This document shows positions 23,641 to 32,230 of a stretch of 47,539 bases of DNA, piece by piece. The notes beneath the pieces were generated by a model. The model saw nothing but the letters and a program-made list of their open reading frames with translations, made no database searches and was not told the origin of the DNA. Location: the NCBI RefSeq assembly GCF_003583925.1, contig NZ_QYCN01000042.1:1-47539 (forward strand), in the 5' to 3' direction. Both the position numbers and the translations under genes were made by a program. The DNA is from Hymenobacter rubripertinctus (GTDB lineage: Bacteria > Bacteroidota > Bacteroidia > Cytophagales > Hymenobacteraceae). Position 1 is the first letter of the stretch. Each line of letters begins with the position of its first letter.

Positions 23641-25410
23641 ATGCTGCTCCTATTGGGCTTACTGCTGACCCACTCGAACCTCACCGTCGCTTCCCCGGCC
23701 CCGCCCGACACCCTGACCGCCCGCGAAACCCGCAACCTCACGGCCCTGGCCCGGGCCGTCGGCGACCTCAAGTACTTCTACCCCAACCGCCACACGGCCC
23801 GCGTAAGCTGGGAAACAGTGCTGACCCGCGCCATTCCGGCCGTGCGCCATGCCCCCACCGATCAGGCCCTGGCCGCTACTCTCGACCGGCTGTTGCGGCC
23901 GTTGGCCCCCGGCTGCCGCTTGGCTATTGGCACTGGTACCGCTATTCTTCCCGCGCCGCCCGCTGCGGCGGGCTTCTACTGGGAGCATCGCGGGCTGGGG
24001 CTTGACAAGGCCGGTTTAGGGTTGGTAACCGGACTGATGCGGCTGGGCGGGTTGCACTATGAGAGCCGGATTGAGGCGGTCTCGGCGACGGAAACGGCAG
24101 CCGCTTTCCCGGACGGGCCGACGTATACGGAGGCCCTCACCGATTCGGTGCACCTGACCCTGCCGCTGGTGCTGACGGCCGCTCAGCACCGGCTGCGGCT
24201 GCGGTACCGGCCGGGGCGACGGGTCCGGCAGTTATCCGCCGCCACCCCGGAACAACGTATGGCAACGGTCATGCTCACCTGGAACATCATCCGCCACTTC
24301 TACCCCTACCAGGCCGTGCTCGACCGTGCCGGGTGGACCGAGGCCCTGCCGGCCGCGCTGGAGCAGGCCGGCAGGGCCACCACCGAAACCGAGTTGCTGG
24401 CCGCTGTGCGCCGGCTGCTGGCCCGCCTGCCCGACCGCCACCTGAGCTTCAGCCCCCTCACCCGCACCGGTCTGCACCTGACGGCTCCGCCCCTGGCCCT
24501 GGAACTGGCCTGGGCCGACAGCGCCGTAGTGGTGCACCGGGTACCCGCCGGGCTGGCGTCGGCCGTAGCCCCGGGAGCGGTCCTGACCCACCTGAACGGC
24601 CAGCCGGCAGGGCCGCTGCTGGAAGCCCTGCGCCGCACCATTCCGGCCACCAGCCCCACCGTAGCCCGCCAGCTGGCCGCCCGCCAACTACTGCCGGAAC
24701 TGGCCGCCACGGCCGCCTCGGCGGCGTTTACGCTCCGCGATTCGCTGGGCCGCACCCGGACGCAGACCTGGGCGTTCCGCCAGCTGCGCGGCAGCCACTC
24801 CGAGCCGTTGGGGCCGGTGCGCGAAGTGGCCCCGGGCATTGTGTACCTCGATGCGACCCGGCTGCGCTACGCGGATTTCCGGCGGGCTCTGCCGCAGCTG
24901 CAAGCCGCCGGGGCTCTGGTAGTGGATGTGCGCCGCCGTCCTCACTACGACCTGCTGCGCATCCTGCCCCACTTCACGGCTGAGCCCCTGCTTTCCGACA
25001 GCATTGCCACGCCCCTGCTACATCAGCCCAACTTCGGGCACCCGGGCTGGTTGGCAACGGCCAGCTCGCCCATTCTCCCCCAACTGCCGCTGCTAACCGC
25101 CCCAAAAGTCTTCCTGACCGGCCCCGATACGTACAGCTACGGCGAAACGGTAGCCACGTTGGTGCGCAACAACCGCCTCGGCGTGCTGCTGGGCCAGGCC
25201 ACCGGCGGCACCAACGGCGAAATGAATTTCGTCAGCATCGGCCGCGCCTACGAGCTCACCTTCACCGGCCGCCGGGTACTGCCCCAGGGAGAAGTTTACC
25301 AGGGCCGGGGCCTTACCCCGGATCTGCCGGTTATGCCCACCCCAAGCCCTATTGGCCGGCCGCTGGACGCGACGCTGCAACAGGCCATAGAATGGCTGCG
25401 GGCGCAGTGA
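23641..25410 (+). CDS. S41-family (tail-specific-like) secreted peptidase
   Basis: A 589-residue exported protein. A short hydrophobic signal (MLLLLGLLLTHSNLTVASPA) is followed by a region typical of Bacteroidota S41 peptidases (LARAVGDLKYFYPNRHTARV, RMATVMLTWNIIRHFYPY), a PDZ-like part (VVHRVPAGLASAVAPGAVL, HLNGQPAGPLL), and the catalytic core. The likely nucleophile is the second Ser-containing segment DTYSYGETVATL, an S-x-x-E-type turn, followed by LLGQATGGTNGE and TPDLPVMPT. These enzymes cleave C-terminal tails or peptides in the periplasm. The ATG at 23641 is chosen for the signal; a longer frame back to 23545 lacks one. Monocistronic. Confidence 0.82.
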   Translation: MLLLLGLLLTHSNLTVASPAPPDTLTARETRNLTALARAVGDLKYFYPNRHTARVSWETVLTRAIPAVRHAPTDQALAATLDRLLRPLAPGCRLAIGTGTAILPAPPAAAGFYWEHRGLGLDKAGLGLVTGLMRLGGLHYESRIEAVSATETAAAFPDGPTYTEALTDSVHLTLPLVLTAAQHRLRLRYRPGRRVRQLSAATPEQRMATVMLTWNIIRHFYPYQAVLDRAGWTEALPAALEQAGRATTETELLAAVRRLLARLPDRHLSFSPLTRTGLHLTAPPLALELAWADSAVVVHRVPAGLASAVAPGAVLTHLNGQPAGPLLEALRRTIPATSPTVARQLAARQLLPELAATAASAAFTLRDSLGRTRTQTWAFRQLRGSHSEPLGPVREVAPGIVYLDATRLRYADFRRALPQLQAAGALVVDVRRRPHYDLLRILPHFTAEPLLSDSIATPLLHQPNFGHPGWLATASSPILPQLPLLTAPKVFLTGPDTYSYGETVATLVRNNRLGVLLGQATGGTNGEMNFVSIGRAYELTFTGRRVLPQGEVYQGRGLTPDLPVMPTPSPIGRPLDATLQQAIEWLRAQ

Positions 25411-25509
25411 AGGAAGGTGGCCGCAACTGGCCGCAACCTGGGTCTGCCACGCGGAAAACCGCACGCCCATGCTCCGGACCGCTTCATCACCCCCAACAAC
25501 CAGCCCCCA

Positions 25510-25851
25510 CTAGCTAAAGAAGGACCCGATCTTACCCAGTACCGCGTTGAGCGATATTTTGGGTGAGCGGCCGGTGCCGAACGTGACGTAGGTTTTGCCG
25601 GCCACCCGTAGCTCCAGCACCAGGCCCAGACGGTGCGCCAGGCCGTTTAGCTCCTGCATGGGGTTGGGGGCGTTGCGGTTCTTCGGTTTGGGGGGGGCAT
25701 TCGGGTCTTTGGGCGGACCGCTGGTTAGCTTGTCGAGGACGCGCTGGCTGGGCAGGTTCACAATCAGGTAGCCCCCCGAGCCGGCCACCTGCACATCGTC
25801 GCCATCGAGGCTGATGACCAGGCGCGCTTCGATGTCGAGGCCGCTAGCCAA
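25510..25851 (-). CDS. Hypothetical protein, 113 residues
   Basis: A small soluble protein beginning with TTG at 25851, overlapping the stop of the upstream gene by eight bases. It contains a beta-rich start (LDIEARLVISLDGDDVQVAG) and a lysine/proline-rich hinge (GPPKDPNAPPKPKNRN). A second half (LAHRLGLVLELRVAGKTYVT) ends SLNAVLGKIGSFFS. I do not recognise a family. The overlap implies coupling to the 25844-26077 gene; the two might be one split protein, because both begin with similar amphipathic beta patterns. Confidence 0.6.
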   Translation of the reverse strand: MASGLDIEARLVISLDGDDVQVAGSGGYLIVNLPSQRVLDKLTSGPPKDPNAPPKPKNRNAPNPMQELNGLAHRLGLVLELRVAGKTYVTFGTGRSPKISLNAVLGKIGSFFS

Positions 25852-26077
25852 GAGGCGCGGGGGTAACCGGGGGCAATGCGCCGGAGGGCGGATTTTCGCC
25901 CCGGGTCCGGATGCGCAGCGAGCCGTTGAGCCGCCAGGTAGTGGGCGTGGCCGCGTTCTGGGGGTTGGGCACCTGCAATTCCATCTGTTCGAAATTGAGG
26001 GCCAGCTCCACCCCGCCCGAAAGCTTGGAGAGCAGCGAGGCGGCCGTATCGGCCCAGGAAGTAGCTTGTTCAGGCAT
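25844..26077 (-). CDS. Hypothetical protein, 77 residues
   Basis: Starts at ATG 26077 (MPEQATSWADTAASLLSKLS), followed by GVELALNFEQMELQVPNPQN and WRLNGSLRIRTRGENP. It is soluble, with an amphipathic helix then beta strands; no family recognised. An extension upstream to 26251 is open but lies across the probable promoter region shared with the divergent TapB-like gene. It is coupled to the next gene by an eight-base overlap. Confidence 0.55.
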   Translation of the reverse strand: MPEQATSWADTAASLLSKLSGGVELALNFEQMELQVPNPQNAATPTTWRLNGSLRIRTRGENPPSGALPPVTPAPLG

Positions 26078-26307
26078 TTTCAGTAGTAAGAAGTATGCGT
26101 AAAAGAAAGTCGGAACCGGGTCCGGATGAGGAAGGGGTGGCAGTACCTTCGCTGCTGACAAATGCTGCCGGGCGGCCCAAGTTACGTTTTCGGGCTGGCA
26201 AGGCTTTTGACAAGCCCCACGTACTCGTTCTAACAAACCGGCAAAATCCAAATAGTGCAGCTTGCGTATGCAGGTTTCCCGGCCGGATTCCCACTTTTCC
26301 CCTACCC

Positions 26308-27096
26308 ATGCGTTCCGTTACTTTTTCTCTTGCTCTGTTGGTCGGCACGGCGTCGGCTCCCGCCCTGCTGGCCCAAACGGCCCCGGCCGACTGCCCCCAC
26401 CCTTTCGGCCTCTACGATAACATGGAGCTGGTATACCAGCGCCAGGACGACCACGGCAAACCCCTGGGCACCGTGCGGGAGCGGGTGGTGCGCCTGGACT
26501 CGGAACAAAGCAAAAAACAGACGCTAACCACGACTACCGTGCTGCTCAAGAGCGGCACCTACGACGCCAAAAACCGGCTTCAGCACCTGCGCGACCTTAC
26601 CTTCCGCTGCCGCCGCGACACGGCCTTCACCGACGGCCTCACCCAGCTCAACCCCGACCAGCTGAGCTCCTTCCGGGACCGGATTTTTGCCTATTCGCCC
26701 ACGCCCCTGGCCTGGCCCAACCAGCCTACCGTTGGCTCGGAGCTGCCCGACGGCGGAATTTCGGTAGATGTGCGCAGCTCGGCCGTGCACATTGCGGAGG
26801 TGTACACCCGGGTGCGCAAGCGCCGCGTAGTCAGCCAGCAAACCATCACAACGCCGGCCGGCACCTTTTCCTGCTACCAGGTGGAAGCCGAGCGCGAAAG
26901 TGCCACCGTGGCCCGGGCCGATATTGTGATGCGCACTACGGTGCGCGTGGTGGATTATTACTCCCCGGCCGTTGGGCTGGTGAAAACGGAGGTCTATGAC
27001 AAGAAGGGGCGGCTGGCCGAAGTCCGGCTGCTGACGGCCATCCAAAAGGCTGGTCAGTCGGCCGAAAAAGCCAAGTACAAAGTCAAAAAATCGTAA
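26308..27096 (+). CDS. TapB-like secreted protein
   Basis: A 262-residue exported protein; signal peptide MRSVTFSLALLVGTASAPAL, cleavage after LLAQ. The mature part begins CPHPFGLYDNMELVYQRQDD and has a central GTFSCYQVEAE strand and a terminal YYSPAVGLVKTEVYDKKGRL segment. This is the pattern of the TapB family (beta-rich periplasmic proteins of Bacteroidota related to DUF3108). Function is unknown; some relatives assist envelope assembly. The start at 26308 is set by the signal peptide. The DUF4920 lipoprotein follows after 46 bp and may be in the same transcript. Confidence 0.72.
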   Translation: MRSVTFSLALLVGTASAPALLAQTAPADCPHPFGLYDNMELVYQRQDDHGKPLGTVRERVVRLDSEQSKKQTLTTTTVLLKSGTYDAKNRLQHLRDLTFRCRRDTAFTDGLTQLNPDQLSSFRDRIFAYSPTPLAWPNQPTVGSELPDGGISVDVRSSAVHIAEVYTRVRKRRVVSQQTITTPAGTFSCYQVEAERESATVARADIVMRTTVRVVDYYSPAVGLVKTEVYDKKGRLAEVRLLTAIQKAGQSAEKAKYKVKKS

Positions 27097-27142
27097 GTTC
27101 AGGGCTTCCAAGGAGGGCTACGGTAGCCCCCGTTTCTCCGCT

Positions 27143-27649
27143 ATGCGCTTTCTCTCCCTTCCGGCTTTCGCAGTGCTGCTGGCCGCCTGCCAACCCCAGA
27201 CTGACTCGGCCGCTACGGCTACTACCGTCCCGGCAACGACGACTCCGGCTTTGCTGACCGGCCAGAGTTACGGGGCCACCACCACCAGCGAGGATGCCCA
27301 GCCGCTGTCGGCCCTGCCGGCGCTGCTCGGCTCCCAGGACTCGGCCCGGGTGAAGCTGGTGGGCAAGGCCGAGGCCGTGTGCCAGGCCAAGGGCTGCTGG
27401 CTGACGATGCAAACGCCCGACGGCCAGCAAATGCGCGTCCGGTTCAAGAACTACGCCTTCTTCGTACCCAAGGACATCAGCGGCCAAACGGTGGTCATCA
27501 ACGGCTGGGCTCACCGCGAAACCGTGCCCGTTTCCGACCTGCGCCACTTCGCCCAGGACGCCGGTAAGTCGGCCGCCGACATAGCCGCCATTACGGAGCC
27601 CCAGCAGCAGCTTAATTTTGAGGCCGACGGGGTACTGGTAGTAAAGTAG
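27143..27649 (+). CDS. DUF4920 lipoprotein
   Basis: A 168-residue lipoprotein with lipobox LLAAC (Cys 16) and a Thr/Ala-rich linker. The DUF4920 core follows: SYGATTTSEDAQPLSALPAL, VKLVGKAEAVCQAKGCWLTM (two conserved Cys), RVRFKNYAFFVPKDISGQ, and VVINGWAHRETVPVSDLRHF. These proteins look like small OB-fold domains and are common in Bacteroidota; their role is unknown. The C-x-x-x-G-C-W arrangement could bind metal or be redox active. Transcription likely ends at the hairpin at 27712. Confidence 0.85.
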   Translation: MRFLSLPAFAVLLAACQPQTDSAATATTVPATTTPALLTGQSYGATTTSEDAQPLSALPALLGSQDSARVKLVGKAEAVCQAKGCWLTMQTPDGQQMRVRFKNYAFFVPKDISGQTVVINGWAHRETVPVSDLRHFAQDAGKSAADIAAITEPQQQLNFEADGVLVVK

Positions 27650-27711
27650 CGGCTTTTATTGTTCGTTGATTCGGACCCGATCAGGCAGTAGTTGACGCGT
27701 ACCGCAGAACG

Positions 27712-27756
27712 AACAAATCCCCCGGCAGCACCGCCACCGGGGGATTTGTTTTTTTT
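27712..27756 (+). terminator. Terminator after the DUF4920 gene
   Basis: A 14-bp perfect stem (AACAAATCCCCCGG and its complement) around an 11-base loop, followed by eight T. It stands between convergent genes and works best for the plus strand. Confidence 0.85.
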
Positions 27757-27767
27757 CAGAAACGGCT

Positions 27768-28430
27768 CTATTTGTAGCCAAACCGGTAGCGCAGGCCTAT
27801 ACCGAGCGAACGAAACGTTTTTATTTCGTACTTGGTAGTGCGCAGATTTCGGTTGAAAAGCAATTCGGAGGTAGCCTGAAAATGCCGACCCAACGCGTAA
27901 CTCAGTCCTGGCCCTGCAACTACATACCAGTCAGTGGCGCGGTTATCGTTCAATCGTTTTTCCGTTACTACCCCGTTTTCTGTGCGAGTAAACTCACCCC
28001 AATTGCGCCGACGCAATAAAACCGGACCTGCTATCCATTCTAACTGGAATTTTTGGAGTGGAAACCGCAAGAAGGTGTAGCGGGCAACAGCAGAGAAGGC
28101 ATGACTTCGGTCTTTTGTCCAACCTTGTTCAGTAACGGGCTGGCCGCTAGTATTGGTCCCGAAATTATCGGTAATGAATTTGTTACCACTGTAGCCCCAG
28201 CCTACCTGAAAAGCCCAGCTGGGGTTCAATTGATAGCCCGTCGAAAGCTGAGTCCGCCGTGCATTGGTAAGCCAGGGTTCGAGCTTGGGAGGATTGAACA
28301 ACTGGTAGGTTTGCCGGCCGTATTGAACGCTGCCATACCAGCGAGCGAATGGGGCGGGTGCTATTTCCTGAGCTAGTAAGGTAGCTGGAAGACCAAGCAA
28401 AGAGCAACAAAGCAGAAATATATTACGCAT
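27768..28430 (-). CDS. Outer-membrane beta-barrel protein
   Basis: A 220-residue protein with a signal peptide (LLCCSLLGLPATLLAQ). Alternating hydrophobic strands suggest an eight-stranded barrel (WAFQVGWGYSGNKF, HAFSAVARYTFLRF, DWYVVAGPGLSYALG, and terminal LGIGLRYRFGYK). The charged/aromatic terminus and absence of other domains fit a small porin-like protein of the Bacteroidota outer-membrane barrel class. It lies downstream of the MABP-like lipoprotein gene on the same strand, 41 bp apart, and may share its transcript. The base composition is noticeably less GC-rich than the window, suggesting acquisition. Confidence 0.72.
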   Translation of the reverse strand: MRNIFLLCCSLLGLPATLLAQEIAPAPFARWYGSVQYGRQTYQLFNPPKLEPWLTNARRTQLSTGYQLNPSWAFQVGWGYSGNKFITDNFGTNTSGQPVTEQGWTKDRSHAFSAVARYTFLRFPLQKFQLEWIAGPVLLRRRNWGEFTRTENGVVTEKRLNDNRATDWYVVAGPGLSYALGRHFQATSELLFNRNLRTTKYEIKTFRSLGIGLRYRFGYK

Positions 28431-28471
28431 GTCGATGAACCAATGACTATCTAACGAGAATTAGCAGCACC

Positions 28472-29530
28472 CTACCTACGTCTGATGTACAGATAAATGT
28501 AATCTCCGCCAGCACCTTCGTTCAAGTCGCCACTTGCCCTTACCCAACCCTGAGTTGGCGGCTGAGTGCTGCTGCTGTTACTTGTTAATACACCTAATTC
28601 AATAGGATTCCCTGAATTTAAAGATCTGGATTGAAAAGCATAGATAAATTTTCCTCCTGCTCCATCATTCAAATCGGAGAATTTCATCTTATCACCTTCA
28701 ACAGAAGGAAAAGGTGATTCAGCCCAAATAGGAGAATAGTCGTACCCATCAGCAGAGAAATAATAGTAATTTGGCCTACCCAATGTATTCGCTTCTGATC
28801 GAACATTAGTGATGGGCCTATATATTGCATTATTAGAGGAATCATACTCACCTTCATCTCTACCTTTACCAAAAATATTATTTCGATGATAAAAAATAAT
28901 ATCTCTACTGAACGAGACATAAATATATTCCCCTCCAGCTCCACCATTGAGGTTAACCCCTATGTTATGATAATAGCGGCTGTCGTAAAATGTTGGTTGA
29001 GTTTGGCCTCGCCCTTTCACGATTTTCAAATCATACAAATAGCCGTTCGGATTCTCCGCTGTGTAAAATCCGGTTGGCCGCATAGCAGTGGCAGTGCCTG
29101 TTGATTGTATGTTGGGCGGTGAACTGTAGGGCTGCACCATTTCGGTAGTAATAAAGGTGTAAGTCGGCGCTGGAAAACCGCCGCCACCGCTACCGCCACA
29201 CTCAAGTGCATCACCTGCGCAGGGCTCATCAATTGGAATGAGCAGCGAAGTGAGGTCGCCGTTCTTGGCGCGGGTAATAACGCGTTTGAACTCCCTTTTG
29301 CCAGCATCTTGCTTGGGCCGGGAGGCCCGTTCCCTATTGGCGGCCGTCTCCACCCAAGTGTCATCACTAACATACTGCCCAAAAGCGTCTTTCCATTCGC
29401 CCTTTTTAACTTTCGTAACGAAAGTATTCCAGGCTTCTTTAAGGTCTTGTTGGGTGGTGGCAGCAGCTGGTACTGGTTTGTCATTCTGCGCCAGATTTGG
29501 CTCCGCTTGCTCTTTTGAGCAACTCGCCAT
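28472..29530 (-). CDS. MABP beta-prism-like surface lipoprotein, apparently phase-variable
   Basis: Three copies of D/N-L-N-x-G-A-G-G-x-Y/F-I-Y occur at residues ~193-209, 286-302 and 335-352 (for example DLNEGAGGDYIYLY). This is the hallmark of MABP beta-prism domains, which bind membranes and accompany pore-forming proteins. The N-terminal half is helical (LKEAWNTFVTKVKKGEWKDA). ATG 29530 is only an internal start. The bases before it encode RRASLIALGILATMASC, a clear lipoprotein signal, but that frame has no ATG, GTG or TTG back to a stop at 29650. An ATG at 29607 would drive it if the CTTCC tract (29571-29600) had five or eight copies instead of six. AT-rich composition suggests transfer. 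Confidence 0.75.
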   Translation of the reverse strand: MASCSKEQAEPNLAQNDKPVPAAATTQQDLKEAWNTFVTKVKKGEWKDAFGQYVSDDTWVETAANRERASRPKQDAGKREFKRVITRAKNGDLTSLLIPIDEPCAGDALECGGSGGGGFPAPTYTFITTEMVQPYSSPPNIQSTGTATAMRPTGFYTAENPNGYLYDLKIVKGRGQTQPTFYDSRYYHNIGVNLNGGAGGEYIYVSFSRDIIFYHRNNIFGKGRDEGEYDSSNNAIYRPITNVRSEANTLGRPNYYYFSADGYDYSPIWAESPFPSVEGDKMKFSDLNDGAGGKFIYAFQSRSLNSGNPIELGVLTSNSSSTQPPTQGWVRASGDLNEGAGGDYIYLYIRRR

Positions 29531-29570
29531 CGTAGCGAGTATCCCAAGAGCTATTAGGCTAGCTCTGCGG

Positions 29571-29604
29571 GGAAGGGAAGGGAAGGGAAGGGAAGGGAAG
29601 GGAA
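29571..29604 (-). repeat. Pentanucleotide tandem repeat at the lipoprotein gene 5' end
   Basis: On the plus strand GGAAG occurs six times (29571-29600) plus GGAA, immediately inside ATG 29607 of the minus-strand gene. Each gain or loss of one unit shifts the reading frame. In the present six-copy form the ATG leads to M-FPSLPFPSLPFPAELA-stop. With one unit fewer it continues into the lipoprotein signal and the whole MABP-like protein. Confidence 0.85.
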
Positions 29605-29607
29605 CAT

Positions 29608-30060
29608 AAAAACAGGTAAGGGTGAAAAATAGAAATGGTCGAAAAGGTCAGTCTGGTGCGAGCCTGAGCCTGTCTGCGTAGTTATTCAGAATAGTAGGCG
29701 CAAGTAGGGTTTTTTTCACCGATTTAAGATCACCCACCAGAGCTTTTTTGTAAACCAGTCAATGCTGGCATGGCGCGGTATAAAATCAGCCGGCCGGAGT
29801 CGGCTTAACCAACATACTGCGGTTTCGCCAACAGGGTGCCCGTGCAGGCTGTAGTGGCGCCGTAGCTTTGCGGCTCGTCGTGGAGCGAGGCCAGCCGACC
29901 GGCGCGAACGGCGCGCCGCAAAGCGGCGGCGCTACAACCCGGGTGTAGGGTGCGCGAAGCTGCTATAGGCGCAGCTCACCCGTCCGGGTTTTCCGCTTAC
30001 TACCCTTCCGCGTCCTCCTCATCAATTCGTAGCTTGCGGCCCTAACCCGCCCGGCTTCCT
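29608..30060. other. Intergenic region before ligA
   Basis: About 450 bp between divergent genes. An imperfect long hairpin (29850-29936, TGTAG...CTTTGCGGC with its complement) resembles a dispersed palindromic element. TAGCTTG at 30030-30036, 24 bases before the ligA ATG, is a candidate -7 box. TATTTTTC on the minus strand (about 29634-29627) could serve the lipoprotein gene. I see no ORF of note. Confidence 0.5.
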
Positions 30061-32172
30061 ATGACGACCGATATTCAGCAGCGCCTTACTGCCCTCACCG
30101 AGCAGCTCCACCACCTCAACTACCAGTACTACCAGCGCGATATTTCCGAGGTATCGGACCAGGAGTTTGACCGGCTGCTGGCCGAGCTGGCCCGGCTGGA
30201 AGATGAGTACCCGCAATTCGCCCAAGCCAACTCGCCCACCCAGCGCGTGGGCGGCACCGTTACCAAGCAGTTCCCGACGGCCGAGCACCGCTACCCCATG
30301 CTCAGCCTGGGCAATACCTACTCCGAAGCCGACCTGCGCGAGTTCGACGAGCGGGTGCGCAAGGGCCTGGAGGGCGCGGAAACGGCCTACGTCTGCGAAC
30401 TGAAATTCGACGGGGCCGCCATGAGCCTGACCTATGAAGCCGGCCAGCTCACCCAGGCCGTTACGCGCGGCGATGGTGCCCGCGGCGACGTGGTGACCAG
30501 CAACGTGCGCACCATCCGCAACGTGCCCCTGCACCTGCGGCCGGCCGGCGCGCCCCAACCCCCGGAGTTTGAGGTGCGCGGCGAGATATTTATGCCCCTG
30601 CCCGTCTTCGCCGAGCTCAACCAGGAGCGGGAGGCCAACGGGGAGGCCCAGCTGGCCAACCCGCGCAACGCGGCCGCAGGCGCGCTCAAGCTCCAGGATT
30701 CGGCCCAGGTGGCGGCCCGCAAGCTGCGCTTCTACGCCTACGCCTTCCTGATGCCCGGCCGCGCTCAGTTTGCTACCCACAGCGCCTCTTTGGAAGCCCT
30801 GAGCGCCTGGGGACTGCCCGTAGCGGATACCTGGCGGCGGTGCGCCACCCTGGAGCAGGTGCTCGATTTCGTGCACGAATGGGACCAGAAGCGGTTTGAG
30901 CTGCCGGTAGCTACCGACGGCATTGTGATCAAAGTGGATGATTTCCGCCAGCAGGAGCTGCTGGGCTACACTGCCAAAAGCCCCCGCTGGGCCATTGCCT
31001 ACAAGTACCCCGCCGAGGCCGGCCGCACCCGCCTGCTGGCCGTGCAGTACCAGGTGGGCCGCACCGGGGCCGTAACGCCGGTGGCGTTGCTGGAACCGGT
31101 GCCCCTGGCCGGCACGGTGGTCAGGCGGGCCTCCCTGCACAACGCCAACCAGATTGCCGCCCTCGATTTGCGCCTCGGCGACCTGGTGTTCGTGGAGAAA
31201 GGCGGCGAAATCATTCCCAAAGTAACGGGTGTCGATCTGGAGGCCCGGCCCGAAGGCAGCCAGCCCATCGTGTACCCCACCGAGTGCCCGGCCTGCGGCA
31301 CCCCGCTGCTCCGGCCCGAGGGCGAGGCCCACTTCCGCTGCCCCAACGACCGGGGCTGCCCGCCCCAGCGCAAGGCCAAGCTGGAGCACTTCGTGTCGCG
31401 CAAGGCCCTGGATATTGATGGGCTGGGGGCTGAAACGGTGGGCCGGTTCTTCGATCTGGGCCTCGTGACGGACGCGGCCTCCCTCTACGAGCTGCCGGCC
31501 AAAGCCGGGCAGCTGGCCCAGCTGGAGCGTATGGGCGAGAAATCGGTGCAGCGGCTGGTAGCGGGGCTGGCCCTCAGCCAACAGATACCCTTCGACCGGG
31601 TCCTGTTCGGGCTGGGCATCCGCTACGTGGGCGAAACGGTGGCCGAGAAGCTGGCCGCCCACTACCGCACCGTGGAAGCCCTGGCAGCGGCCACGGCCCC
31701 CGAGCTGGCCGCCGTGCCCGAGGTGGGCGGCGTCATTGCCGAGTCGGCGGCGGCCTGGTTCCGGGAGCCCGAAAACCAGGCGCTGGTGGAGCGACTGCGG
31801 GCCGCCGGCGTGCAGCTGGCCCTGACGGGCGAGGCCCCGCAGCCCCAGAGCGACCGGCTGGCGGGCCTCACCTTCGTGCTCTCGGGCGTGTTCGAGCAGC
31901 ACAGCCGCGACGGGCTGCACCACCTGATTGAGCAGCACGGCGGCAAAATCACGGGCAGCATCAGCAAGAAGCTCAGCTTCCTGGTGGCCGGCGACAAGAT
32001 GGGACCCGCCAAGCGCGAAAAAGCCACCAGCCTCAACGTGCCCATCATCAGCGAAACCGACCTGCTGGCCATGCTGCCCGCCGCCGGCGACGCGGCCGAT
32101 GCAACAGCCGCAACGCCGGGCTCGGCGGCGGCTGTTGCATCGGCCGCGTACGAGCAAGGCGCGTTGTTTTAG
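30061..32172 (+). CDS. ligA: NAD-dependent DNA ligase
   Basis: A 703-residue LigA that seals nicks in DNA during replication and repair using NAD+. The adenylation lysine is K115 in CELKFDGAAMSL. The Ia domain (LTEQLHHLNYQYYQRDISEV), the adenylation core, and an OB-fold (GRTGAVTPVALLEPV, EKGGEIIPKVTGVD) precede a four-Cys zinc finger (CPACGTP with FRCPNDRGC). HhH repeats follow, then a BRCT domain (LTFVLSGVFEQHSRDGLHHL). Length and order are standard. The C-terminal tail (DATAATPGSAAAVASAAYEQ) is Ala-rich and encoded largely by a 21-bp palindrome (32091-32148). Start ATG 30061 matches the family. Confidence 0.98.
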   Translation: MTTDIQQRLTALTEQLHHLNYQYYQRDISEVSDQEFDRLLAELARLEDEYPQFAQANSPTQRVGGTVTKQFPTAEHRYPMLSLGNTYSEADLREFDERVRKGLEGAETAYVCELKFDGAAMSLTYEAGQLTQAVTRGDGARGDVVTSNVRTIRNVPLHLRPAGAPQPPEFEVRGEIFMPLPVFAELNQEREANGEAQLANPRNAAAGALKLQDSAQVAARKLRFYAYAFLMPGRAQFATHSASLEALSAWGLPVADTWRRCATLEQVLDFVHEWDQKRFELPVATDGIVIKVDDFRQQELLGYTAKSPRWAIAYKYPAEAGRTRLLAVQYQVGRTGAVTPVALLEPVPLAGTVVRRASLHNANQIAALDLRLGDLVFVEKGGEIIPKVTGVDLEARPEGSQPIVYPTECPACGTPLLRPEGEAHFRCPNDRGCPPQRKAKLEHFVSRKALDIDGLGAETVGRFFDLGLVTDAASLYELPAKAGQLAQLERMGEKSVQRLVAGLALSQQIPFDRVLFGLGIRYVGETVAEKLAAHYRTVEALAAATAPELAAVPEVGGVIAESAAAWFREPENQALVERLRAAGVQLALTGEAPQPQSDRLAGLTFVLSGVFEQHSRDGLHHLIEQHGGKITGSISKKLSFLVAGDKMGPAKREKATSLNVPIISETDLLAMLPAAGDAADATAATPGSAAAVASAAYEQGALF
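32091..32148. repeat. 21-bp perfect inverted repeat inside the ligA 3' end
   Basis: Arms 32091-32111 and 32128-32148 are exact complements around 16 bases. Both lie within the coding frame, 21-81 bases before the ligA stop codon, and encode the Ala/Thr-rich tail after the BRCT domain. Confidence 0.85.
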
Positions 32173-32190
32173 GCAATCGGGTAGTGTGAC

Positions 32191-32230
32191 AATTTTTCGT
32201 GTAACAATTTAAATTGTTACACGAAAAATT
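32191..32230. terminator. 20-bp loopless palindrome after ligA
   Basis: 32191-32210 and 32211-32230 are exact complements (AATTTTTCGTGTAACAATTT and its partner), AT-rich and starting 18 bases after the ligA stop. It probably forms a transcript-end hairpin; it could also be a protein-binding site. Confidence 0.6.

Noticed and set aside
30022..32157. 711-residue minus-strand frame opposite ligA
   Set aside because: ligA is complete and unmistakable on the plus strand; the reverse translation is compositionally biased.
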